A DNA stretch of 5,096 nt from Ignavibacteriota bacterium. Lineage in GTDB: Bacteria > Bacteroidota > Kapaibacteriia > Palsa-1295. Under the pieces are notes generated by a model. It saw only the letters and a program-made list of their open reading frames with translations. It ran no database searches and had not been told where the DNA came from. The stretch's first letter is position 1. Every line of letters begins with the position of its first letter. The stretch lies in NCBI GenBank assembly GCA_003151215.1, contig PLXB01000452.1, positions 1 through 5,096 on the forward strand, in the 5' to 3' direction. Shown piece after piece: positions 1 through 5,096 of this stretch. The translations under genes and the position numbers were made by a program.

Positions 1-43
1 TCCTAACGAGCTGATTCAGGTTCGACTCCTGACAAGGGCACCA
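1..43 (+). tRNA. tRNA-Arg(CCT), 3' part only
   Basis: The window opens inside a tRNA. A T-arm with perfect 5-bp stem is visible (TCAGG 16-20, loop TTCGACT 21-27, CCTGA 28-32). It is followed by the 3' acceptor strand CAAGGGC (33-39), discriminator A (40) and an encoded CCA (41-43). Counting back with a 4-nt variable region (12-15) and a 5-nt anticodon-stem strand (7-11) puts bases 1-6 at tRNA positions 33-38, that is T33, anticodon CCT, then AA. That reads as Arg(CCT), and the CAAGGGC acceptor strand also fits bacterial Arg tRNAs. The 5' half is outside the window, so the identity rests on this count. Confidence 0.8.
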
Positions 44-55
44 GCCTGTTATACT
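29..55 (+). promoter_or_regulatory. Extended -10 promoter overlapping the tRNA-Arg 3' end
   Basis: TG-T-TATACT at 47-55 is an extended -10 element (hexamer 50-55). CTGACA at 29-34 matches the -35 consensus at five of six bases with a short 15-bp spacer, and it lies inside the tRNA T-arm/acceptor strand. Transcription would start near 62, only about 6-7 nt before the ATG at 69, giving a nearly leaderless mRNA. It probably drives the 93-aa gene and tRNA-Phe. This is inferred from sequence only. Confidence 0.5.
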
Positions 56-68
56 AGAAGATATCTCT

Positions 69-350
69 ATGGACCCCGAACTGAAACGCCAGATTGAGGA
101 GATACACGCCCTCGCGAAAGACAATCATCAGATGCTCCGCGCCATCCGGCGCGGGCAGACATTCAGCTTCATCGCGAGTGTCGTGTTCTGGGCAGCGGTA
201 CTTATCACCCCGATCTATCTCTACCAGCAATATCTCCAGCCGATCGTATCAAAGTTCTCCATATCGGCCGGCGTAACCACCACGGGGCCCTTCGGTCTGC
301 CGACTTTCGCCGAACTGCAAAAACTGATAAGCTCAAAAACAGGATTATAG
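69..350 (+). CDS. Small single-pass membrane protein, function unknown
   Basis: A 93-aa protein. Residues 1-30 are charged and helix-prone (MDPELKRQIEEIHALAKDNH, then a basic RAIRR stretch). One hydrophobic segment follows at about 32-52 (FSFIASVVFWAAVLITPIYLY). A YQQYLQP turn and a short Ser/Gly/Thr-rich tail come next, with a final helix-like AELQKLISSK. The basic residues just before the membrane segment suggest the N-terminus stays in the cytoplasm and the tail is outside. It resembles small proteins I associate with Parcubacteria-type genomes, but no function is known to me. There is no clear Shine-Dalgarno; the weak AGAAG at 56-60 is the only candidate. The stop codon abuts tRNA-Phe with zero spacing, so the two are probably co-transcribed. 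Base composition is clearly GC-richer than the downstream genes (36 of 60 bases at 121-180). Confidence 0.8.
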   Translation: MDPELKRQIEEIHALAKDNHQMLRAIRRGQTFSFIASVVFWAAVLITPIYLYQQYLQPIVSKFSISAGVTTTGPFGLPTFAELQKLISSKTGL

Positions 351-423
351 GCTTGGATAGCTCAGTTGGTAGAGCATTCCCCTGAAGAGGGAAGGGTCCC
401 CAGTTCGAACCTGGGTCCAAGCA
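351..423 (+). tRNA. tRNA-Phe(GAA)
   Basis: A complete 73-nt cloverleaf. The acceptor GCTTGGA (351-357) pairs perfectly with TCCAAGC (416-422). The D-stem is GCTC/GAGC with GG in the loop. The anticodon stem TTCCC/GGGAA encloses loop CTGAAGA, giving anticodon GAA. The variable region is 5 nt, and the T-stem CCCAG/CTGGG encloses TTCGAAC. The discriminator is A423, as expected for Phe. CCA is not encoded (CAT follows), so a CCA-adding enzyme is needed, unlike the neighbouring tRNA-Arg. Position 37 is G, where many bacterial Phe tRNAs have A. The tRNA starts on the base after the upstream stop codon, and the next ATG is 6 nt past its end. Confidence 0.97.
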
Positions 424-429
424 CATTCT

Positions 430-945
430 ATGATTGAAAACGGCATTGAACATACGACTCATATTGATCTGATGAGCGCTGAATATACTAAACGTCTTTT
501 AGCTGCTCCGCTCTATCAAAAAAATGTTTTTGTCCAAGTGGAAATTGCCACTGAAACAAAAGAGATTGATACTATTCTTAAAGATGGAACAAAGGAAACC
601 AGCCACAAAGTTTTACCCGGAGACGCGATCATTACCAACCCAGACGGTGAACAGTATGTCGTATCAAAAACGCAGTTAGAGGCTGACTATAAACCGGTTG
701 AGGGAAAACAGAATATTTACAAATCAAAAGGTGTGATTCACGCACTTCCAAATCCTACCGGAAATCCAGTCTCAATTGATGCCTCATGGGGCAAAAAGGA
801 ATTCGGCGGCGCTGACTGTATATTCGCGGTTGCGATCGATGAATCCAATCCGCTTGAAATAGAGGGAAAAGAAATCGGAAAAAGCCGTTATTTGATCGGA
901 CGGAAAGAATTTGAGAATACCTACAAACTAATATCGGCTGAATAG
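430..945 (+). CDS. 171-aa protein of unknown function with PGD...DGEQY motif
   Basis: I do not recognise a named family. The protein is soluble, with no signal peptide or membrane segment. Residues 20-60 hold a LLAAPLYQKNVFVQVEIA start, then a charged, strand-rich stretch. Residues 63-88 contain PGDAIITN-PDGEQYVV and end in LEADYK, a β-rich block seen in assorted bacterial and phage small proteins. Residues 100-170 form a second half with a GGADCIF motif, ending in FENTYK. The two halves close alike (QLEADYKPV, EFENTYKLI), hinting at an internal duplication. No Shine-Dalgarno is visible. The ATG at 430 lies 6 nt after tRNA-Phe. The ATG at 472 (MSAEYTKRLL) is a credible alternative start, since the 14 extra residues look unlike a conserved N-terminus. 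The stop is TAG. It is likely expressed by readthrough from the tRNA transcript. Confidence 0.8.
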   Translation: MIENGIEHTTHIDLMSAEYTKRLLAAPLYQKNVFVQVEIATETKEIDTILKDGTKETSHKVLPGDAIITNPDGEQYVVSKTQLEADYKPVEGKQNIYKSKGVIHALPNPTGNPVSIDASWGKKEFGGADCIFAVAIDESNPLEIEGKEIGKSRYLIGRKEFENTYKLISAE

Positions 946-985
946 GCAGTTGATACGCCACTCTTTCTATTTTTGAGGATTTTCG

Positions 986-994
986 TGATATACT
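986..994 (+). promoter_or_regulatory. Extended -10 promoter of the ATPase gene
   Basis: TG-A-TATACT at 986-994 is an extended -10 element almost identical to the one at 47-55. No convincing -35 sits 16-18 bp upstream. Transcription would start near 1001, leaving a leader of about 36 nt that ends in a pyrimidine-rich run (1022-1036) with no Shine-Dalgarno. It is placed correctly in the 91-bp gap between the 171-aa gene and the ATPase. Confidence 0.6.
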
Positions 995-1036
995 GTGAAT
1001 GTATAAGGCTTATCGACGGCTCATATTTTTCTTTTC

Positions 1037-2491
1037 ATGGCTCGAATTAACAAAATCCAATTAGTTAAATACGCTCCGCCGCCACCTGAACTTCCGGAGT
1101 TTGGAAAAGTTCCGCCAGAGGAAGTTTCATTTATTGGCCGTACCAACTATGTTGCCGCCTTGGAAGAAAAAAAGTATGTCTTCGGCATTAAACGCGTTGA
1201 CCGACGACGCCACCTCTACATCATCGGAAAATCCGGTGTCGGAAAATCCAAAATCCAAGAATTGATGGTTCGCCAGGACATCGCATATGGACACGGCGTC
1301 TGCGTCATCGACCCGCACGGAGAATTCATCGACGATATTTTGGATTTCATTCCTGATAATCGCATTGAAGACGTCTGCATTATCGATCCGGGCGACATAG
1401 AATATCCCGCATCATTCAACCCGCTGGCAAACGTTGATCCGACTTTCAAACATCAACTAACGCAGGGTTTGATCGAAGTCTTGGAAAAGCAATTCGGTTC
1501 CAACTGGACGCCTCGTCTTGAGCACGTCTTTCGTTTTACCACGCTCGCGCTTCTCGACTATCCGTACGCAACAATGCGAGGAATGATCTCGATGCTGACT
1601 GACCGTAACTACCGTCAAAAAGTCGTTGAATACATCGAAGACGACATGGTCAAACGCTTCTGGGCAATCGAATTCGCGGACTGGTCGGAAAAGTTCGACA
1701 CGGACGCGATCATCCCGCTCGTTAACAAACTCGGACAATTCCTTTCAGATCCGATGCTTCGAAACATTTTCGGACAAAAAGAAAACAAGATCGACATCGA
1801 AGAAATCATGAATACGAGAAAAATTCTTCTGATTAACCTTTCGAAAGGAAGAATCGGTGAAGAAAACTCTTCATTCTTCGGAGCGATGTTCTTGACCAAG
1901 ATCAAACAGGCTGGAATGGCCCGTGCAAAACTTTCGCACGATAAACGATATGACTTCTATCTGTACGTGGATGAGTTCCAAAACGTGGTCACAGATACTT
2001 TTGAAAACATTCTTTCAGAAGCCCGTAAATATTCCCTCAACCTTACGTTAGCCCACCAGTACGTCGGACAGATTATTCCGAAAGTCATGCAAGCCGTGAT
2101 GGGTAACGTCGGATCAATTATTTCATTCCGCGTGGGTGGCGATGACGCCATAAAACTCAAAGCGGAATTTGCGCCGATCTTCGACACGAAAGATTTGATC
2201 AACTTGGGTGTCGGAGAATTTTATATAAAAATGACCATCGATGGCGAATCCTACGATCCTTTTTCCGCGGAAACATTAAAAGTTCTTCCTGCAACTCATA
2301 CGTCATACCGCCAGCAGGTGATTGATGCTTCTCGCCGTAAATTCTCCATTCCGGCAGATATGGCAAAGAAGCTCATTGCAGAAGAAGAATCCACAATCAT
2401 CCGTTCTGCTCAAGAAAAGGCCGCAATTACTGGAGGCAAGAAACAAGAGTCTTCCGCACCAGAAGAAAAGGCGAGTGAGCCACTCATCTAA
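1037..2491 (+). CDS. VirD4/TraG/TraD-like P-loop ATPase (type IV secretion coupling-protein family)
   Basis: A 484-aa DNA-translocase-type ATPase of the VirD4/TraD/HerA superfamily. These hexameric enzymes use ATP to move DNA or protein substrates, typically into a type IV secretion or conjugation channel. Visible motifs are Walker A GKSGVGKS at residues 64-71, the family-typical CVIDPHGEF at 89-97, Walker B YLYVDEFQN at 308-316 (D312, E313), the LAHQY motif at 338-342, and NVGSIISFRVGGDDA at 357-371. The last resembles the C-terminal TraG/TraD region, with R365 a possible trans-acting arginine. Canonical VirD4/TraD proteins start with two membrane helices. This one has a proline-rich soluble N-terminus (APPPPELPEF at 13-22) and reaches Walker A early, so it is cytosolic or needs a membrane partner. 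The C-terminal 40 residues are charged and low-complexity. No relaxase, VirB4 or pilus gene is in the window. HerA-like DNA-processing ATPase is the main alternative. Stop is TAA. Confidence 0.9.
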   Translation: MARINKIQLVKYAPPPPELPEFGKVPPEEVSFIGRTNYVAALEEKKYVFGIKRVDRRRHLYIIGKSGVGKSKIQELMVRQDIAYGHGVCVIDPHGEFIDDILDFIPDNRIEDVCIIDPGDIEYPASFNPLANVDPTFKHQLTQGLIEVLEKQFGSNWTPRLEHVFRFTTLALLDYPYATMRGMISMLTDRNYRQKVVEYIEDDMVKRFWAIEFADWSEKFDTDAIIPLVNKLGQFLSDPMLRNIFGQKENKIDIEEIMNTRKILLINLSKGRIGEENSSFFGAMFLTKIKQAGMARAKLSHDKRYDFYLYVDEFQNVVTDTFENILSEARKYSLNLTLAHQYVGQIIPKVMQAVMGNVGSIISFRVGGDDAIKLKAEFAPIFDTKDLINLGVGEFYIKMTIDGESYDPFSAETLKVLPATHTSYRQQVIDASRRKFSIPADMAKKLIAEEESTIIRSAQEKAAITGGKKQESSAPEEKASEPLI

Positions 2492-2522
2492 AGCCAAGAT
2501 GCTCATAAGTTCAAAATTACGA

Positions 2523-2551
2523 AAGACAAAATAGCCTTATTTTGCTATTAT
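2523..2551 (+). promoter_or_regulatory. Upstream promoter of the repeat-protein gene
   Basis: AAGACA (2523-2528) is a partial -35 with the conserved GACA. A 17-bp spacer separates it from TATTAT (2546-2551), and TG at 2543-2544 adds an extended -10. The start would be near 2558, about 80 nt before the ATG. A weak AT-rich inverted repeat (AATAGC 2530-2535 and GCTATT 2544-2549) overlaps it. Confidence 0.4.
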
Positions 2552-2582
2552 TTGTATAAGCTCAGATATAGGTAGTGAAGTA

Positions 2583-2611
2583 TTGACTTTTTATTAAATA
2601 TGTTTTATTAT
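2583..2611 (+). promoter_or_regulatory. Sigma70-type promoter of the repeat-protein gene
   Basis: TTGACT (2583-2588) matches the -35 consensus at five of six positions. It is separated by exactly 17 bp from TATTAT (2606-2611), five of six to the -10. Transcription would start near 2618, leaving a leader of about 19 nt before the ATG at 2637. That leader ends in an A-rich run and has no Shine-Dalgarno. This is the best-formed promoter in the window. Confidence 0.65.
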
Positions 2612-2636
2612 TTTGTTGTAGAAACCCGTAAAAAAT

Positions 2637-3281
2637 ATGAGTCTTGAAGGAAACATATCGGCATTCCAGCCTAAAAAGATAGAGAAAAAAGAAACTGGTC
2701 AGAAAAGACCGGAGCAGTTAGGCGATCTTAATGAAAATAAGCGGGAAGTTAAAGGCTACCGATATTTTATTGATAATATTTCCGCGGGAAATATTACTAA
2801 TCTAGAAACCTTAGAATCATTTTTTGATTCAAACCCGCAATTTTCCAGTAATGGCAATTTGCGCGATAAAAGCGGAAAGGTAATTCAAGTTGAGGGAGAT
2901 TATGTTTCTAAAGCAGAATTTGAAGAACTTAAACGAATTTTGCCTGAGCAAAAGAAATTATTGAATGAATTGCTTCTTGAGCGCGATAAAACTACCAAAG
3001 AACGAACCAAAACAGAAACTGCACCAGCAGGCCTACAGTCTGTTGCAAAATTAATTTCATCCAATACTTTTATTACTCCAGAAGCATTAGACGCATTCTT
3101 TGATCCAAACCCGCAATTTTCCAGTAATGGCAATTTGCGCGATAAAAGCGGAAAGGTAATTCAAGCCGAGGGAGATTATATTCCGAGATCTCAGGTTGAA
3201 GAACTTAAACTAGTTTTGCCTGAGCAAAAGAAGTTTTTGCAGGATTTGGCGCTTGAATATGCAAAGATCCCTTTTGAGTAA
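2637..3281 (+). CDS. Repeat protein, N-terminal part before an in-frame TAA
   Basis: 214 codons up to TAA at 3279-3281. Residues 1-37 are charged and disordered-looking (MSLEGNISAFQPKKIEKKET). Two copies of a 92-residue unit follow, at residues 38-129 and 130 to the stop. Each unit has an amphipathic helix ending in ALxxFFD-like sequence, the strongly conserved core NPQFSSNGNLRDKSGKVIQ, then EGDY, and a charged helix EELKxxLPEQKKxL. I do not recognise the repeat. There is no signal peptide or membrane segment. The stop falls in the linker after repeat 2. After it, the same frame continues for 605 codons with a third repeat in register, so this is probably the N-terminal part of one larger protein rather than a complete gene. 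The coding sequence is AT-rich at its start (16 G/C of 60 bases at 2761-2820). If the stop is genuine, the product is a two-repeat, 214-aa soluble protein. Confidence 0.75.
   Translation: MSLEGNISAFQPKKIEKKETGQKRPEQLGDLNENKREVKGYRYFIDNISAGNITNLETLESFFDSNPQFSSNGNLRDKSGKVIQVEGDYVSKAEFEELKRILPEQKKLLNELLLERDKTTKERTKTETAPAGLQSVAKLISSNTFITPEALDAFFDPNPQFSSNGNLRDKSGKVIQAEGDYIPRSQVEELKLVLPEQKKFLQDLALEYAKIPFE
2748..3023 (+). repeat. 276-bp tandem repeat, copy 1
   Basis: The first of three in-frame 92-codon units. Its core at 2830-2889 is identical base for base to 3106-3165, and a further 12-nt block at 2892-2903 also matches. The unit ends in a linker reading TKTETA, which aligns with NRAETA after the stop codon in copy 2. 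Confidence 0.9.
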
Positions 3282-3299
3282 AATAGAGCAGAGACAGCA
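3024..3299 (+). repeat. 276-bp tandem repeat, copy 2 (contains the TAA)
   Basis: The second 92-codon unit, exactly 276 bp from copy 1. Its first 20 or so residues have diverged from copy 1, while the core (3106-3165) is identical in DNA. The TAA at 3279-3281 aligns with an Arg codon (CGA) of copy 1, and the unit resumes without gap as NRAETA. Confidence 0.9.
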
Positions 3300-5096
3300 G
3301 AGAAAGGAGTAGCGTATTTTGCAGATTTGATTTCCTCGGGAGATGTTACAAAAGTAGAAACTTTGGAAGCATTCTTTGATCAAAACCCGCAATTTTCCAA
3401 TAATAGGAATTTATGCGATAAAAACGGAAACCTCATCAAAATAAATGGAGGTTTTGTCTCTAAAGATCAGGTTGAAGAAACGAAGCTGGCGTCACCTGAT
3501 CAACAAAATTTATTTAGAGAACTAACAGGTTTCCTTGGGAGCTCTGAGATTTCTCCTGAATTAAGCGAGAGCTTACAGCGTTTTATCAGAAACGGAGATT
3601 CAACTTCATTAAATCGCATGGAGGCGGTTATGGCTATCAATCAGAATAACTCACTCAAAGAAAAAATAAATGTATGGGTGAGAAATTTTTCAGCTGAAAA
3701 AGGACGTCTTAAATTAGAAAATACTTTTTTTAAAAAACTCAGCCAAAAACCTCCGCTTCAGGAACTGCAGGATATTCTTGGTTCGTATCAGCCGAAAGAC
3801 GATAAAGATAAAGAATTAATTAATCGCTTGCAATTAAAGGCTATTACCCAAGAACGCTTAACTACAGTTAATAACTGTCTCTCAGGATTTAAAGGTTCTA
3901 ATTTTGATGAATCTCTTGCGAGTTTAAGTGTGCTTGCTAAGTCTCCTATCATTCAAGACAGAGAGGCTGCGCGAATACTTTCAAAGGCTTTCTATGAGCT
4001 TGAAATTGCAAAATTCAAAGAAAATGTGGTTAAAAATTTAACAAGTTCCGTTGTACCTGCTCAATTACGAGAACTCCTTTTGAGCTTGCCTGACCGACCG
4101 CCGATTGATGAATTTGATTACATAAAAGTATATGGAGAAATGCGAGGAGTTGCCGAGAAACAGCTTGTTGAGGTTATAAAGGTTAACCGCCTTGATCGTG
4201 CGAATAAAATCCGGGAAAGTTTCAAAACACTGGATCCTGAGCGTGTGCTCGAAGAAATAAATGGTTTTCCAGGTGAAACTGAGGAAGATCTTTTTGCAAA
4301 GCAGGAGCTGGTGAACTTGTATCGTATATATACTGCCACTGAAAAACCGGAATTTTTCGATATCAAATTCGGCAAGGAAATTTTGGCTCAAATACAGGAA
4401 GACCTCAGGCAGCAGTTCTTTCTTCCTGAGCTTGGAAAAAACAAGGAGGCGTTGGGCTATCTCCGTCAAAATTTCGTAAAAAATATTTTTCCGCTTGTTG
4501 AATCTCTGCGGGCAGATCCGACAACAAAGGCAAGCATCGAAGAATTCCTCGGCACGCAAAATGGCGAGCGCATGAAATCGCGTTACGAAATTCGCCTCAA
4601 AAAACTCGAAGAGGAACGTCCGCTTACTGATGTTGAGCGCGGATATCTTGAATCCGTCGAACTTCTCTCATTGTTCAACCCATATCTTGTTGCAGCTGCG
4701 AACGTCGAGCAAGGAGTAACAAGCGCGTTTTTACAGCACCATTTCAACACTATTTCTAACCGGACAATTGAGAGCTTAAAAGACGGAGACTATGTTCCAC
4801 TCGTTCAGATCGGCACCGGTCCGAGCGGTCTGGCTTCAATCGGAGAAATTGCGCGTAATAATCCGAAGCTTGCAGAGCTCATGCTTATTGTTGATTCCGG
4901 CGAACAGCCTGGAGGTCCGTTTGCGATACCTGGAGGTGCTGCATGGAGATTAAACAGCGCAAATCGCCGAGGTTCCAGAGCCTTTATGCTTCCCGAAGAT
5001 CCGAACAAGGGAGATGTTCAAGAGTTGGAAACAGTCCGTGCATATGGCAGTCCGCTTCGATGGTATCCCGGAGAAAGAAAAGAAAAAGAGAAGTCC
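3282..5096 (+). CDS. Continuation of repeat protein: helical region plus FAD/NAD(P)-binding Rossmann domain, runs off the window
   Basis: From the base after the TAA the same frame is open for 605 codons to the window edge. Numbering from the ATG at 2637 with the stop as 215, it holds repeat 3 (222 to about 300), then a long charged, probably helical segment (about 300-710), then VQIGTGPSGLASIGEIA (Rossmann GxGxxG; Gly726, Gly728, Gly731). It continues with LMLIVDSGEQPGGPFAIPGG and AWRLNSANRRG. The GxGxxG followed by a strand ending in acidic IVD, then PGGPFA, resembles FAD-dependent oxidoreductases of the monooxygenase/lysine-hydroxylase type, so flavin binding is likely and an activity is unknown. 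The C-terminus is outside the window. No ATG occurs in frame before 3618, which lies past repeat 3, so this piece has no good start of its own at its 5' end. ATG 3630, preceded by GGAGG at 3620-3624, is the best internal restart. I favour one interrupted gene; a separately translated protein is the alternative. Confidence 0.75.
3300..3539 (+). repeat. 276-bp tandem repeat, copy 3 (diverged)
   Basis: The third unit in the same phase, again 276 bp from copy 2, lying wholly after the TAA. It reads LISSGDVTKVETLEAFFD, then NPQFSNNRNLCDKNGNLIK, then VSKDQVEETK. It is clearly homologous but more diverged in DNA and protein than copies 1 and 2. Similarity fades near FRELTGFLG, where the helical region begins, so the end coordinate is approximate. 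Confidence 0.85.
3620..3632 (+). promoter_or_regulatory. Possible internal ribosome binding site and start
   Basis: GGAGG at 3620-3624 is followed after 5 nt by ATG at 3630, in the frame of the downstream open region. None of the upstream gene starts has a motif this good. It could allow separate translation of the helical/Rossmann part when the TAA at 3279 terminates. It is also ordinary coding sequence (MEAVMA), so chance is a real possibility. Confidence 0.3.

Noticed and set aside
205..462. Minus-strand frame across tRNA-Phe
   Set aside because: It reads through a complete tRNA and through the antisense of the small membrane protein gene, so it is not a real gene.
434..465. Promoter for a start at 472 (TTGAAA and CATATT)
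   Set aside because: The spacer is 20 bp and the -10 matches only four of six positions, too weak to call.
2322..2534. 70-codon + strand frame overlapping the end of the ATPase gene
   Set aside because: It is an out-of-frame shadow of the charged ATPase tail, Lys/Ser/Gln-rich, with no start signal and no domain.
2528..2549. Possible terminator hairpin after the ATPase gene
   Set aside because: The inverted repeats (AATAGC/GCTATT or AAAATA/TATTTT) are short and AT-rich, with no GC-rich stem or clear T-tract. Promoter elements occupy the same bases.
3279..3281. Alternative genetic code with TAA read as an amino acid, or a UGA-recoding lineage
   Set aside because: The ATPase gene ends naturally at TAA (2489-2491) and two other genes end in TAG. 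I saw no in-frame TGA in any gene, so there is no support for recoding.
3304..3329. AAGGAG at 3304-3309 as a restart site just after the TAA
   Set aside because: There is no ATG downstream at usable distance. The TTG at 3319 is out of frame and the in-frame TTG at 3327 is 17 nt away.
2748..3539. CRISPR-like or noncoding satellite array
   Set aside because: The period is 276 bp, an exact multiple of three. The copies keep an open coding frame and protein-level similarity, so this is a domain repeat.
4065..4559. 164-codon open frame on the minus strand
   Set aside because: It lies entirely opposite the long + strand frame, whose translation has repeat and Rossmann signatures. The minus translation is rich in Phe, Cys and Leu with no recognisable motif.

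Overview
The window looks like a bacterial chromosome fragment, most plausibly from the Candidate Phyla Radiation (Patescibacteria/Parcubacteria). The support is circumstantial: a small single-helix membrane protein of a kind I associate with those genomes, a soluble VirD4/TraG-like ATPase, no Shine-Dalgarno motif at the main gene starts, and compact packing of tRNAs and genes. There is no rRNA or other phylogenetic marker, so the placement is tentative. All convincing genes are on the + strand.

Layout. Bases 1-43 are the 3' part of a tRNA, very probably tRNA-Arg(CCT), with encoded CCA. An extended -10 promoter overlaps its end and drives a 93-aa membrane protein (69-350). tRNA-Phe(GAA) follows directly at 351-423 with no spacer after the stop codon. 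A 171-aa protein of unknown function starts 6 nt after the tRNA (430-945). A promoter at about 986-994 precedes a 484-aa VirD4/TraG/HerA-type P-loop ATPase (1037-2491). A 145-bp AT-rich gap then holds two good sigma70-type promoters.

The rest (2637-5096) is one very long reading frame broken by a single in-frame TAA at 3279-3281. Upstream of the stop are a charged N-terminus and two copies of a 92-residue repeat. Downstream, the same frame is open for 605 more codons to the window edge. It carries a third repeat in the same register, a long charged, probably helical region, and the start of an FAD/NAD(P)-binding Rossmann domain. The repeat homology runs straight across the stop with no gap. 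The simplest reading is therefore one large multidomain protein of at least 820 codons whose frame is interrupted by a nonsense codon. Whether that reflects a sequencing error, a recent mutation, readthrough or a true split gene cannot be decided here.

The genes do not form an obvious pathway. The left part is a tRNA/small-gene cluster. The ATPase and the repeat/Rossmann protein each have their own promoter. The most distinctive element is the repeat/Rossmann protein with its in-frame stop and exact 276-bp repeat period.
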